A DNA stretch of 64,000 bases from Candidatus Hydrogenedentota bacterium (GCA_020849535.1 JADLGB010000216.1:124001-188000); one strand, 5' to 3'. Counted from the first letter of the stretch, positions 52,127 to 61,192 are shown. Notes: generated from the letters alone by a model not told the origin. Numbers and translations are program-made.

Positions 52127-52661
52127 GACGGCGCTGATTCTGGCGTGTATGAGCCTGTTAGCGGCGGGGTGCGCCGATTCGATCCACGACCGGGCAGCCA
52201 TGGCCGACCTGCAAGGCGTGTCTCGCTTGCTGGAGCACGACCCGTCCCTCTTGGAGGCCCGGAACCCGCGCGGGAAAACCCCCTTGCACATGGCAGTCAC
52301 CAGCGGCAGCGATGCCATGGTCGCGGCGTTGCTCTCCCGCGGCGCCGACGTAAACGCGCACGACAACACAGGGCTTACGCCGCTGCATATCGCGGCGTGG
52401 TGGACGTCGACAGCGCGCGCGGCCGTGCTGCTGGATGCGGGCGCCGACCTCGCCGCGACGGACCATTTCGGCGATACACCGCTGCACGTCGCCGCGCTTC
52501 ATGGACGGCGTTCCATGACGCAATTCCTCCTGCGGCGCGGCGCCCCCCGGGAATCCCTCAACGGCGCCGGTCTGACGCCGCTCGCGCTCGCCACGAAACA
52601 CCGACAGGAGAAAACCGTGTCGCTCCTCGAAGCTCCAGCCCCGCCGGCAAGCATTCCATAA
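52098..52661 (+). CDS. Ankyrin-repeat lipoprotein
   Basis: 187 residues from ATG 52098, overlapping the sugar-binding protein gene in another frame by 29 bp. The signal TALILACMSLLAAGCAD has a lipobox. About five ankyrin repeats follow (GKTPLHMAVTSGSDAMVAAL, GLTPLHIAAWWTSTARAAVL, GDTPLHVAALHGRRSMTQFL). It is probably a lipid-anchored protein-interaction module, translationally linked to the ABC system. Whether it works with the transporter is unknown. Confidence 0.82.
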   Translation: MSRSLLGRHKTALILACMSLLAAGCADSIHDRAAMADLQGVSRLLEHDPSLLEARNPRGKTPLHMAVTSGSDAMVAALLSRGADVNAHDNTGLTPLHIAAWWTSTARAAVLLDAGADLAATDHFGDTPLHVAALHGRRSMTQFLLRRGAPRESLNGAGLTPLALATKHRQEKTVSLLEAPAPPASIP

Positions 52662-52672
52662 CGGGGAGCAAC

Positions 52673-52701
52673 CTGAAATTCCCGCTCCAGCTTGGTATAC
52701 T
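52673..52701 (+). promoter_or_regulatory. Candidate promoter giving a nearly leaderless rnhA transcript
   Basis: TATACT (52696-52701) with CTGAAA 17 bp upstream (52673-52678). The hexamer ends only 9 bp before ATG 52711, so transcription would start within a few bases of the start codon. No ribosome site is seen before that ATG, in keeping with leaderless initiation. Confidence 0.35.
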
Positions 52702-52710
52702 TAAAGCCCA

Positions 52711-53175
52711 ATGGTGAAGGAAAAGCAGCGCGAAGGCATGGACGCGAAGCGCGTACACATTTACACCGACGGAGGGTGCCGGCCGAATCCCGGGAAAGGC
52801 GGATGGGCCGCCGTTCTGATGTACGACGGCCACATGCGCGAACTCTCCGGCGCGGAGACCAGAACGACAAACAACCGGATGGAACTCACCGCCGCCGTGA
52901 AGGCGCTGGAAGCTTTGAAGCGTCCATGCGTGGTGGTGCTTCACACGGACTCCGAGTATCTCCGAAACGGAATCACCAAGTGGATGCCGCATTGGAAACG
53001 AAGCGGTTGGAAGCGCAAGGAAGGGTCCGTCAAGAACAAGGACCTTTGGCAGTTGCTGGATGGACTTACGGCCCGCCACCGGATCGAGTGGCGATGGGTC
53101 AAGGGTCATGCGGGCGATCCGCTGAACGAGCGATGCGACGAACTCGCATCGCGGGCCATCGACACACTCTCGTGA
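52711..53175 (+). CDS. rnhA: Ribonuclease HI
   Basis: 154 residues, the usual length for RNase HI, which cuts RNA in RNA-DNA hybrids. All four acidic active-site residues are visible: Asp in HIYTDGGCRPNPGKGGW, Glu in NNRMELTAAVKAL, Asp in LHTDSEYLRNGI and the last Asp in NERCDELASRAI. The basic handle region KWMPHWKRSGWKRKEGSVKN is kept. ATG 52711 is used; ATG 52738 (MDAKRVHIYTDGG) is a possible alternative. The gene stands between the ABC cluster and a sensor kinase. Confidence 0.95.
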   Translation: MVKEKQREGMDAKRVHIYTDGGCRPNPGKGGWAAVLMYDGHMRELSGAETRTTNNRMELTAAVKALEALKRPCVVVLHTDSEYLRNGITKWMPHWKRSGWKRKEGSVKNKDLWQLLDGLTARHRIEWRWVKGHAGDPLNERCDELASRAIDTLS

Positions 53176-53201
53176 AATCGACACCCTGGAATCATTAGCG
53201 A

Positions 53202-55952
53202 ATGGCTGGAGCCCGGCGAGCGAGCATACCCCTTTATCTGATTCCCATCATGCTGGGAATGTGCGGCGTGCTGTTTGCGCAGCAATTGCCCAATCCCATC
53301 CTGCAGACCATCGTGATCGTGCTGTCCGTGGGCATGCCGTTGTTCGCGGTCGGCATCCTCATGACGCGCATTCATGGAACCGGGTACCAGCGCATATTCC
53401 TCCTGGGCGGCGGCGTGCTCCTGGTGGCCGGGGCACTGGCCACCGTCGCTGGGATTCCTGAGGGCTTCGCCCATCTGGAAGATGTGCCCGCCGCTGCCGG
53501 CCGGATTTCGCGGGTCATCGGAATCACGAGTCTCATCCTGGGGCTGCTCTCGATCGTGGCCATTCTCGCGCGCCGCGAAGAGCAGATCGAAGAAGTCGGG
53601 CAACGCTTCAAATACCTCGCCGAACACATGAGTGAAGGCTTCATCTTGACGGCCCCGGACGGCACGATCACGCTCGTTAACGACGCATTGACCAAGCTGA
53701 CCGGACTCAGCGAAAGCGAACTGGTCGGCAAGAACGATCAACTGCTGGCCAGGAAGCTCGACCTCGAGCCGATGCTTCCGCATATCGAGGACCGCCGCAG
53801 GGGGATTGCCTCTGAATACCATGTCGCATGGAGTATTCGAGGCGAGGAGCGCCAGCTCTGGGTCAATGGGACGCCCCTCTTCGACCGGCGCGGCAACTTC
53901 GCTGGCGCGCTGGCCACAATCCGCGACGTCACCGAGCAGCATCGCCTGGCGCAGCGCCTGGAAAAATACACGCAGGGGTTGCAGAAGCTGGTGGAGGACC
54001 GCACGCAGAAACTCTACAAATCGCAGCAGCGGCTTCGGGATCTCCTCGTCAATATGAATGAAGGCTTCATGACGATCGACGCGTCCTACCACGTGTGGTT
54101 CGCAAACTCGCGCATCTGCGAAATGCTCCAGTTGACGGAAGAAACGCTCTTGGGCCGCGACCTCTTCGAGTTCGTCGAACCATCGGGGCGGGGCCGGCTC
54201 TTGGAAGTTCTCGAGAATGCCCATGCACGCCGCGGTTTCCGCCAGCACCAGGAGCTTGTTCTGAGCCGCCCCGGAGGCGAACAGGTGTCCGTCATGGCTT
54301 CCATCGCGCCGATCGACGAGTCCCCGGAGGAGATGGCGCGCTACTCGCTCGTGATGACCGACGTTAGCGCGCTGAAGCACATGCAGCGCCAATTGGAGGT
54401 CCGCGCGCTCGAACTCGAAGAGGCCAACGCGGAACTGCGCATGCTCGACCGTGCCAAAGACAGTTTCCTCTCGAATGTCAGCCACGAACTGCGCACCCCC
54501 CTCAGCACCATCCGTGGTTATCTCGAAATGTTTGACGGCGGAACTCTGGGGGCGCTGGATGAAACGCAGACCGCGGCCCTCAAGGTGGTCATGCGAAATG
54601 CCGAGCGGCTCGGTACGCTGATAGATGAAATTATCGAGTATAGCCGCATGGAGATTAGGGGCATTCAACTGGACTACACCCTGTTCTCGGTGAGCCGCGT
54701 CCTTCAAGAGTGCGCCGCGTCCGTCAAACCTCAACTCCTCGCGCGAGAACTCAGCTTGACCGTCACGGAAGGGAAAGGCGTGCATCGCATGTGGGGCGAT
54801 CGCAAGCGCGTGGCACAGGCCCTCGCCATCCTGCTCTCCAATGCCTTGAAGTTCTCGGAGAAAGGCGACCGGATCGAGCTGGCTGTGGCCGCCCGGGACG
54901 ATGGCACGGTGTTGCTGTCGGTGGCGGACACGGGGATTGGCATCGACAAAGAGTCCCAGAAGCGTGTCTTCGACAAGTTCTACCAAGCCGACAGCTCGCA
55001 TGCCCGGAGATTCGAAGGTGCGGGCATCGGGCTGTCGATTGCGAAGAGCATCATGGACGCCCATCGTGGCCACATCGAGTTGGTGAGCGAGCCCGGCGCC
55101 GGAAGCACATTCACTCTGGTGTTTCCCCACGCGTTCTTTGAGACTGCCGAGGCGAAGACGCGCACTTCCGGCAGTGTGGCCTACGGGACCTTGCTGGTCA
55201 CCCACGACGTGGAATTGGGTTCCGCGCTCCAGCGCGTGCTTGCGAACCACGAATACGTGGTGTCCATCGTCTCAAACGCGTTTGAGGGCGCGCGTATGTT
55301 ACGGGAGCATTCTCCGAGCATTGTCCTCATTAATGATGAACCTCCGTCGTTCGATGCCAACGCGAATGTCGCGCGCTTGCGCGAAGCCGCCCATACCGCG
55401 GATTTTCCTCTCCTCGTGATTACGGACCGCTCCCGTGCGGAGGAACACCGGCAGCGGGTAGCCCAAGGCATGTACGACGTGATGTTTCGTCCTTTCACCG
55501 CGGATGAGCTTGTCGCGCGTCTCGCCATGCTGCTCGGTAGGGATACCGCCGCTCACGAGAGAGAGGTGACCCACCTCGAGTTCGGCCAGAACAGAGTCGC
55601 CCTCCTGTGTGTCAGCCCCGACCGCGACCTTCAAGATTGGATCGAGACCGCGATGAAGCGCCGGGGTTTCGCAAGCGTGCGCGCCTTCGGCTGCAATGAA
55701 GCCGTCCCGGTCCTCGAAGATCGTCATCCCGATGTGGTGCTCGTGGATTTGGACGTCTCCGAAGATGAAGTGGCGTGTGTGACGAACACACTCATGGCCC
55801 GCGCACGCGAGATGGGCTGCGCCCTATACGTAATGACCGGGCTCAGCGAGGACGCGCTCGGCACGTTGACCGTAAACGGAGTCTTGACAAAGCCCTTCTC
55901 CACCAGCGAACTTGTTGAAGCGATTGCGGCCGCCACGGCGCATTCCGCGTGA
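53202..55952 (+). CDS. Hybrid sensor histidine kinase with two C-terminal receiver domains
   Basis: 916 residues. Four hydrophobic segments occupy about 10-130. Two PAS domains follow (about 140-255, YLAEHMSEGFILTAPDGTI; about 280-400, NMNEGFMTIDASYHVWF). Then come the HisKA dimerisation helix with phospho-His in SFLSNVSHELRTPLSTIRGY and the ATPase domain (LLSNALKFSEKGDRIELAV, DTGIGIDKESQKRVFDKF, GAGIGLSIAKSIM). The first receiver (about 665-785) has Asn for the phospho-Asp (SIVLINDEPP) and Arg for the Lys (MFRPF). The second (about 800-912) keeps both (DVVLVDLDVSEDE, LTKPF). It probably senses an envelope signal and relays phosphate internally. No separate response regulator is adjacent. Confidence 0.92.
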   Translation: MAGARRASIPLYLIPIMLGMCGVLFAQQLPNPILQTIVIVLSVGMPLFAVGILMTRIHGTGYQRIFLLGGGVLLVAGALATVAGIPEGFAHLEDVPAAAGRISRVIGITSLILGLLSIVAILARREEQIEEVGQRFKYLAEHMSEGFILTAPDGTITLVNDALTKLTGLSESELVGKNDQLLARKLDLEPMLPHIEDRRRGIASEYHVAWSIRGEERQLWVNGTPLFDRRGNFAGALATIRDVTEQHRLAQRLEKYTQGLQKLVEDRTQKLYKSQQRLRDLLVNMNEGFMTIDASYHVWFANSRICEMLQLTEETLLGRDLFEFVEPSGRGRLLEVLENAHARRGFRQHQELVLSRPGGEQVSVMASIAPIDESPEEMARYSLVMTDVSALKHMQRQLEVRALELEEANAELRMLDRAKDSFLSNVSHELRTPLSTIRGYLEMFDGGTLGALDETQTAALKVVMRNAERLGTLIDEIIEYSRMEIRGIQLDYTLFSVSRVLQECAASVKPQLLARELSLTVTEGKGVHRMWGDRKRVAQALAILLSNALKFSEKGDRIELAVAARDDGTVLLSVADTGIGIDKESQKRVFDKFYQADSSHARRFEGAGIGLSIAKSIMDAHRGHIELVSEPGAGSTFTLVFPHAFFETAEAKTRTSGSVAYGTLLVTHDVELGSALQRVLANHEYVVSIVSNAFEGARMLREHSPSIVLINDEPPSFDANANVARLREAAHTADFPLLVITDRSRAEEHRQRVAQGMYDVMFRPFTADELVARLAMLLGRDTAAHEREVTHLEFGQNRVALLCVSPDRDLQDWIETAMKRRGFASVRAFGCNEAVPVLEDRHPDVVLVDLDVSEDEVACVTNTLMARAREMGCALYVMTGLSEDALGTLTVNGVLTKPFSTSELVEAIAAATAHSA

Positions 55953-56002
55953 GCGCGCTGCGCTCACCCATGGACCGCGTCCAATCAGAGAAAAGGAGAC
56001 CG

Positions 56003-57175
56003 ATGAAAACGGGTATTCAATTTGCTGCCGTGGCTCTCATGCTTGGCATGAGTTGCAGCCAATTCCTCATTGCCCAGGAGCCGCAGCTCCAGTGCACCAA
56101 CTACATCATCATCACGGCCGATCACGGTTTGGTTGTGTCCGAAATGAACGCTGATGAGCCGCGCGCGCCGGCCAGCATGGTCAAGATGATCCTGATGCTG
56201 CTGGTGACCGAAGGCGTTGATAAAGGTCTCTGGAACTGGGACACGGAAATCGCAGTGTCCAAGGACGCTCAGGAGATCGGGGGCACGCAGGTTTTCCTGA
56301 AGGCCGGCGAAAGTTGGCCTCTCGAGGCCCTGATGAAGGGGGTCGCCGTCGCGTCCGCCAACGACGCGGCTAGCGCCGTGGCCGAAGGTCTGTGGGGAAG
56401 CCGTGACGAATACCTGAAGGCCGCCAATGAGCGCGCGCGCGAACTTGGGATGCTCGACACGGTGGTGAACACGCCTCACGGACTCCCCCCGGAGCAGGGC
56501 CAAGAGTCCGACATGACCACCGCTCGCGATATGTCGATTCTGGCTCGCGCCTGCGTCGCCCAACCGAAGATTATGGAATGGGTGGCCATGAAAGAGCTTC
56601 GCTTTCGGCCTGGAGATGAGGCCAAGACCAATACCAACAAGTTGCTTGAGATCATGCCGGAGTGCGATGGCCTCAAGACGGGCTACACGCGAGCGGCAGG
56701 GTTCTGCTTGACCGCCACCGCTGTGCGCAATGACATTCGTCTTATCGTTGTGGTCATGGGCTGCCCGAAGCTTTCGGATCGCTTCGTCACGGCGCAGGCG
56801 CTTCTCGAACAGGGATTCGCCGGAACGCGGCGCGAACTCATCCTGGCCAAAGGCGACCTGCTCGCGCCGCCGCTTCCCGTGCGAAACGCGAAGACGGACA
56901 GCGTGCAATTGCAGGTCACCGGCGATCTGTGGGTGACGGCGAGACAGTCCGATTTCGACGTGCTCGAGTACGTGTCTCACTACCCCTCGGCATTGCACGC
57001 GCCCATGAACGCGGGCGATGAGGTGGGAACCCTGTCGGTGGCCCTCGAGGGGCAGGAACTGGGGGAGATTCCCGTCATTCTGCCGTCCAGCCTGGAAGTG
57101 CCGGGATGGCGCTGGAAACTCACGCACAGCGTGATGACACGCCTAAAGGGTGAACCCGCGATGGCCGGCGGCTGA
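56003..57175 (+). CDS. D-alanyl-D-alanine carboxypeptidase (S11 family)
   Basis: 390 residues from ATG 56003, directly after AAAAGGAGA; ATG 55949 lies inside the preceding gene. The signal peptide ends near FLIAQ. The penicillin-binding active-site motifs are present: SxxK in APASMVKMI, SxN in VASANDAASAV and KTG in DGLKTGYTRAAGF. It trims the terminal D-alanine of peptidoglycan peptides in the periplasm. A C-terminal beta-domain (VRNAKTDSVQLQVTGDLWVT) matches the PBP5-type stalk. It follows the kinase gene by about 50 bp and may share its transcript. Confidence 0.94.
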   Translation: MKTGIQFAAVALMLGMSCSQFLIAQEPQLQCTNYIIITADHGLVVSEMNADEPRAPASMVKMILMLLVTEGVDKGLWNWDTEIAVSKDAQEIGGTQVFLKAGESWPLEALMKGVAVASANDAASAVAEGLWGSRDEYLKAANERARELGMLDTVVNTPHGLPPEQGQESDMTTARDMSILARACVAQPKIMEWVAMKELRFRPGDEAKTNTNKLLEIMPECDGLKTGYTRAAGFCLTATAVRNDIRLIVVVMGCPKLSDRFVTAQALLEQGFAGTRRELILAKGDLLAPPLPVRNAKTDSVQLQVTGDLWVTARQSDFDVLEYVSHYPSALHAPMNAGDEVGTLSVALEGQELGEIPVILPSSLEVPGWRWKLTHSVMTRLKGEPAMAGG

Positions 57176-57190
57176 CCTCTCCGCGGGGTC

Positions 57191-57838
57191 TCACACGTTG
57201 GCGGTCTTCAGGGACTCGATCGCGTCGAAGTAGGACGGGTTCCGGTATACATACGAGCCCGCGACCAGCACGTTGGCACCCGCGTCGATGACGGTCCGGG
57301 CAGTAGTCGCGTCGATACCGCCGTCCACCTCGAGGTCGCGGTCCCCAAGCATGGCCCGCACGTACTGGATCTTGCGGACCATTTCCGGAATGAAGGACTG
57401 CCCGCCAAAGCCCGGATTGACCGTCATGATGAGGACCATATCCACGGAGTCCACGAGGAACTCAATATCGTCATGAGACGTGCCAGGGTTGAGCACGATG
57501 CCCGCTTGGCATCCCAGCTCCTTGATCCTGCTGATGGTCCGGTGAGGGTGTTTGGCCGCTTCCACGTGAAATGAGATGATGTCGGCGCCAGCGTCGGCGA
57601 AATCCTTGATGTACGCATCCGGGTCCGTGATCATGAGGTGCACGTCCATCGGCACACTGCAATGTTGCCGCAACGCCGCCACCACGGGCGGGCCAATCGT
57701 GATGTTCGGCGTGAAGTGCCCGTCCATGACATCCACATGAATCCAGTCCGCGCCCGCATCGATCACGGCGCGAATCTCTTCGCCCAGACGGCTGAAATCG
57801 CTGGCGAGGATCGAAGGGGCAATCTTAAGCTCCGGCAC
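57191..57838 (-). CDS. rpe: Ribulose-phosphate 3-epimerase
   Basis: 215 residues from GTG 57838, overlapping the PASTA gene by 14 bp. It interconverts ribulose-5-phosphate and xylulose-5-phosphate in the pentose phosphate pathway. The TIM-barrel signatures IAPSILASDFSRLGEE, WIHVDVMDGHFTPNITIG, DVHLMITDPDAYIKDFADAG, MTVNPGFGGQSFIPEM and EVDGGIDATTARTVIDAGAN include the metal-binding His and Asp residues. It is the last gene of the fmt-rsmB-PASTA-rpe set. Confidence 0.96.
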   Translation of the reverse strand: MPELKIAPSILASDFSRLGEEIRAVIDAGADWIHVDVMDGHFTPNITIGPPVVAALRQHCSVPMDVHLMITDPDAYIKDFADAGADIISFHVEAAKHPHRTISRIKELGCQAGIVLNPGTSHDDIEFLVDSVDMVLIMTVNPGFGGQSFIPEMVRKIQYVRAMLGDRDLEVDGGIDATTARTVIDAGANVLVAGSYVYRNPSYFDAIESLKTANV

Positions 57839-59003
57839 TACTTTTCTCTCCCTGTTTCACTTCAAAATCGCGAATGACGGGTTCGGCATCGCCCTCATAG
57901 TAATACGAGCGCACGCGAACTCCATCAAGAAAGACCTCCACAGTCAGATTGTCCTGGAACGGGATGGACTGCCGGATCTTGGTGCCCGGTTGATACTTGG
58001 GCGGCAAGCCGTCCACATAGTACTCAAGCGGCGGGAACGGAGTCTTGCGCGTGCCATCTTTGAAGATGGCGTCCATCCGAACCTCGACCTCGGGTTCCGT
58101 CAAGTAACGCGGGACCTCGTACACGACGGTCACCTTGCGCCAAGCGCCCGGCACCGGCGCATTGGTACGCACGTCGTAACTCACTGCCGATCCCGGGGAC
58201 AGGAGCGTTCCCGCTTCGGGGCGCTGCGCGATGACAACATCGAGGGGCGGCTCCGTGCCGTCCACTTTGACCATGGTGACTTGCACATTCAGCGACGCCA
58301 ACTCGTGCGCCGCCTGTTCTGGGGTCATCCCCATCAGGTCCGGCATGTAGAAGGTGACGGCCGTCGTGCCAAGGCCTTCACTCACGAGCAATTGCACTTC
58401 CGTGCCTCGCGACACCTTCGTGCCCGCCTCCGGGTCCTGGCCGATCACGGTGTCCTTCTTGGCACGATTTGCGACTCGCGATATGCTCAAGGGCGCCCGG
58501 AGCTGAAGGCCTTCCAGAATACTCATCGCTTCGACCAGCGGCTTCCCAACCACATTCGGCGTGGTCTCCGAGTCCATCAGGCTGACGCTGGGATAGACTT
58601 TGCGCCCGGCCCGCACCACTTTTCCGGCCGCGGGCCGTTGATGGATCACATAGTTCTCAGGATACTTGTCCGTAAGGACGTCTTCCCGCGATCCCATGTC
58701 CAAGTTACTGCGTGCCAGAATGTCACGCGCGTCAAGATAGGGTTTGCCCACGAGGTCGGGAACGGTGACATACTCGCCACCTGCCAAGACTTCATTGAAC
58801 ACATAGAAACTGGCCAGCGCCATCACGCCGATGAAGAACAGCGTGGCGAAACTCCAGCGCAGGATCCACCACACGAAGCCGAACCCGAACATCGAAACCC
58901 TCAGGATGACTTCCGCAATCGCATCAAGAAGAATCCGTCCATACGATCGCCGTTTGGCAGGGTGCGATACAGACCTTTTCTTACGCGCCAGCGATTTAGC
59001 CAT
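57825..59003 (-). CDS. Membrane-anchored triple-PASTA protein without kinase domain
   Basis: 392 residues if ATG 59003 is used. That start overlaps rsmB by 103 bp; ATG 58886, after GAGGG, would remove the overlap and leave 353 residues. A basic N-terminus and a membrane helix (LFFIGVMALASFYVFNEVLA) are followed by three PASTA domains (VTVPDLVGKPYLDARDILAR, TTPNVVGKPLVEAMSILEGL, YMPDLMGMTPEQAAHELASL) and a beta-rich C-terminus. PASTA domains bind peptidoglycan fragments or lipid II. No Ser/Thr kinase is attached. The gene lies between rsmB and rpe, where Firmicutes carry the PASTA kinase PrkC. Confidence 0.88.
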   Translation of the reverse strand: MAKSLARKKRSVSHPAKRRSYGRILLDAIAEVILRVSMFGFGFVWWILRWSFATLFFIGVMALASFYVFNEVLAGGEYVTVPDLVGKPYLDARDILARSNLDMGSREDVLTDKYPENYVIHQRPAAGKVVRAGRKVYPSVSLMDSETTPNVVGKPLVEAMSILEGLQLRAPLSISRVANRAKKDTVIGQDPEAGTKVSRGTEVQLLVSEGLGTTAVTFYMPDLMGMTPEQAAHELASLNVQVTMVKVDGTEPPLDVVIAQRPEAGTLLSPGSAVSYDVRTNAPVPGAWRKVTVVYEVPRYLTEPEVEVRMDAIFKDGTRKTPFPPLEYYVDGLPPKYQPGTKIRQSIPFQDNLTVEVFLDGVRVRSYYYEGDAEPVIRDFEVKQGEKSSAGA

Positions 59004-60229
59004 TCGGGTCCATCTTCCAGATTGATTCCATTCAACGTTTCGGCGAACTGGGCGACCTCTTCCGTCTCTTCCTGTGTGAACGTGCAAACAGAATAGACGA
59101 TGCGGCCGCCATTTTCGCAGAGTTGAACGGCCGAGCGCAATAACTCGCGCTGAATGCCCGCAAGTCGCGCAATATCTTGCTCGCGCATGCGCCACTTCAG
59201 ATCGGGGTGACGGCGCAGCGTCCCCAGGCCCGAGCAGGGCGCATCCAAGAGCACCCCGGAGAATCCGCCCCGGAACGGCGGATGCGCCGCGTCCGCACAC
59301 AGCAGGTGGACACCGGGCGTTTCGAGTCGCGCCATGTTGTCCGCCACGCTGAAGAGGCGATTCCTGCGCGCATCCGCCGCGATGATGGTCGCCTCACCGC
59401 GCGCCAGCGCCGCCATGTGAGTCGTCTTGCCGCCGGGCGCAGCGCACAAATCTAATATCCGTTCACCGGCCTTGGGTTCCATCAAGTGCGCAGGCAGCAT
59501 GGAAGCAGGGTCCTGAATCATGAAATGCCCATGCTGGAAGAGTTTGGTTCTGAGCAGTGGCCCTTCAAGCACCGTCAGTTCTTCAGGGACCGAAGTCTCT
59601 TTTGCACAGGGGCATCCTGCCTTCTCCAGTCCTGCCGACAGTTCCTCCACGCCGGTCTTCAGGGTGTTCGCACGAATGGTCAACGGAGCCTGGATATTGC
59701 TCGCCTCACACAGGGCCGCCGCCCCATCCCGGCCGTATTCTCGCAGCCACCGCGTTACCAGCCAGAGGGGCATGGAATGCCCCACGCTCAGGGGTGCTGC
59801 GGGATCCGTGTCCGAATCCGGCAATGCGACGTCCTCGAGATGCTGAGGCACCCGCTTCAACACCGCATTTGCAAGCTTGGCGGTACCCGCGTGACCCCGC
59901 TTCTTCGCGAGATCCACGCTCGTGTGCACCATCGCGGGAAAGGTCACCTGGCGGCAATACAGCGCCTGAAACACCCCCATCCTCAGGATGGCGAGGATGG
60001 GAGGCGGGAGCTTGTCCAACGGCTGCCGGACCAGCCTTTTGAGCACGTGATCGCAAAGAAGCCGGTACCGCACGGTCCCGTATGCCAGTTGCGTGAGAAA
60101 ACGGCGGCCCCGATCGGACAGGGCCTTGCGCCGGATCGTCTTGTCGAGCGATTCATCAAGATGCACATTGCGCTCGAACACGCGCAGCAGCACGTCGATT
60201 GCGGCATCTCGCACGGGGTCGATGTTCAC
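58901..60229 (-). CDS. rsmB: 16S rRNA m5C967 methyltransferase
   Basis: 442 residues from GTG 60229, whose codon overlaps the fmt stop (GTGA). An N-terminal NusB-like RNA-binding domain (AIDVLLRVFERNVHLDESLD, FLTQLAYGTVRYR) is followed by the methyltransferase core: DLCAAPGGKTTHMA for SAM binding, then LLDAPCSGLGTLRRHPDLKW and IVYSVCTFTQEETEEVAQF, carrying the two motif cysteines used in catalysis. It methylates a cytosine in 16S rRNA. The order fmt-rsmB is conserved in many bacteria. Confidence 0.94.
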   Translation of the reverse strand: MNIDPVRDAAIDVLLRVFERNVHLDESLDKTIRRKALSDRGRRFLTQLAYGTVRYRLLCDHVLKRLVRQPLDKLPPPILAILRMGVFQALYCRQVTFPAMVHTSVDLAKKRGHAGTAKLANAVLKRVPQHLEDVALPDSDTDPAAPLSVGHSMPLWLVTRWLREYGRDGAAALCEASNIQAPLTIRANTLKTGVEELSAGLEKAGCPCAKETSVPEELTVLEGPLLRTKLFQHGHFMIQDPASMLPAHLMEPKAGERILDLCAAPGGKTTHMAALARGEATIIAADARRNRLFSVADNMARLETPGVHLLCADAAHPPFRGGFSGVLLDAPCSGLGTLRRHPDLKWRMREQDIARLAGIQRELLRSAVQLCENGGRIVYSVCTFTQEETEEVAQFAETLNGINLEDGPEWLNRWRVRKGLYRTLPNGDRMDGFFLMRLRKSS

Positions 60230-61161
60230 TGGACGGACTCGAATGGCATGCCCGGCTCCATCGGACGGCCCCGGAGGTATTCGCCCATAGTCATTGCCTT
60301 CTTTCCCGGAGGCTGGATGCCGGTCACGGCGAGCAGCCCCTCGCCTGTGGCCACCAGGACGCGATCCTTCTCGACGTGCACCACAGTCCCCGGGGCCTGT
60401 TCCGCAGGTGCGTCAATCGGCTGACTGCCGAGGATGCGCACAACTTCGCCCTTGAGCAGACAGTGGGCGCCTGGCCAGGGCTGGGCCGCCCGCACGAGGT
60501 TGTGTATCTGCCGCGCGGGTTGTCTCCAGTCGATACGGCCGTCGCTCTTCTCGAACAGGCGGCAGTGCGTGGCCTGGGCGGGGTCTTGCGGCGTAAAGAC
60601 GGCAATCCCCTGGGACACCTGATCCAGCGCCTGCAGCATCAAGACCGCACCCAACTCCGCGAGGCGTCTGGTCAACGTCTCGCCTGTGTCTTCCGGGGCA
60701 ATCGCGACCCGCTCCTGAAGGAGGATGTCGCCCGCGTCCATCTCAAGGGAAATCCGCATGATCGTGACGCCCGTTTCTGTATCTCCGTTCAGGATGGCTG
60801 ACTGAATAGGGGAGGGGCCCCGGTACTTGGGAAGCAGGCTCGGGTGTACGTTTAGGAAACCAAAGCGGGGCACGTCCAGGATGGGCTGTTTCAGAATCCG
60901 CCCATACGCGGCCAGGGTGCACACGTCCGGTACCTGTTTCCGCAACCAGGTTTCGAAGGCGCCGTCGTTCAGCTTCTCGGGCTGTACAACAGGGATGCCC
61001 TGCTCCAGGGCCCAAACCTTGGTGGGAGGCGCCATGAGGCTCTTGCCACGCCCCTGCGGGCGATCAGGTTGACAGACAAGCGCCGTCACCTCATGGTGAC
61101 GGGCCAAGGCTGCCAAGGTGGGTACTGCCAATTCAGGAGTCCCGAAGAAGACCGTGCGCAC
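60226..61161 (-). CDS. fmt: Methionyl-tRNA formyltransferase
   Basis: 311 residues from GTG 61161 (VRTVFFGTPELAVPTL, AGGTG upstream); an in-frame TTG at 61182 is seven codons longer. It adds formyl from 10-formyl-THF to initiator Met-tRNA. The catalytic Asn-His-Asp set is seen in GFLNVHPSLLPKYRGPSPIQ and ISLEMDAGDILLQ. The C-terminal tRNA-binding domain starts near DWRQPARQIHNLVRAAQPWP. The peptide deformylase gene usually found upstream is not here; the next minus-strand gene upstream is ybaB. Confidence 0.95.
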   Translation of the reverse strand: MRTVFFGTPELAVPTLAALARHHEVTALVCQPDRPQGRGKSLMAPPTKVWALEQGIPVVQPEKLNDGAFETWLRKQVPDVCTLAAYGRILKQPILDVPRFGFLNVHPSLLPKYRGPSPIQSAILNGDTETGVTIMRISLEMDAGDILLQERVAIAPEDTGETLTRRLAELGAVLMLQALDQVSQGIAVFTPQDPAQATHCRLFEKSDGRIDWRQPARQIHNLVRAAQPWPGAHCLLKGEVVRILGSQPIDAPAEQAPGTVVHVEKDRVLVATGEGLLAVTGIQPPGKKAMTMGEYLRGRPMEPGMPFESVQ

Positions 61162-61192
61162 TGTTGCACCTAATTCCAGCAATTAAGGGACT

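Noticed and set aside
53106..55250. 714-codon open frame antisense to the histidine kinase gene
   Set aside because: The plus strand has HisKA, ATPase and receiver motifs in the right order; the antisense frame is a shadow.
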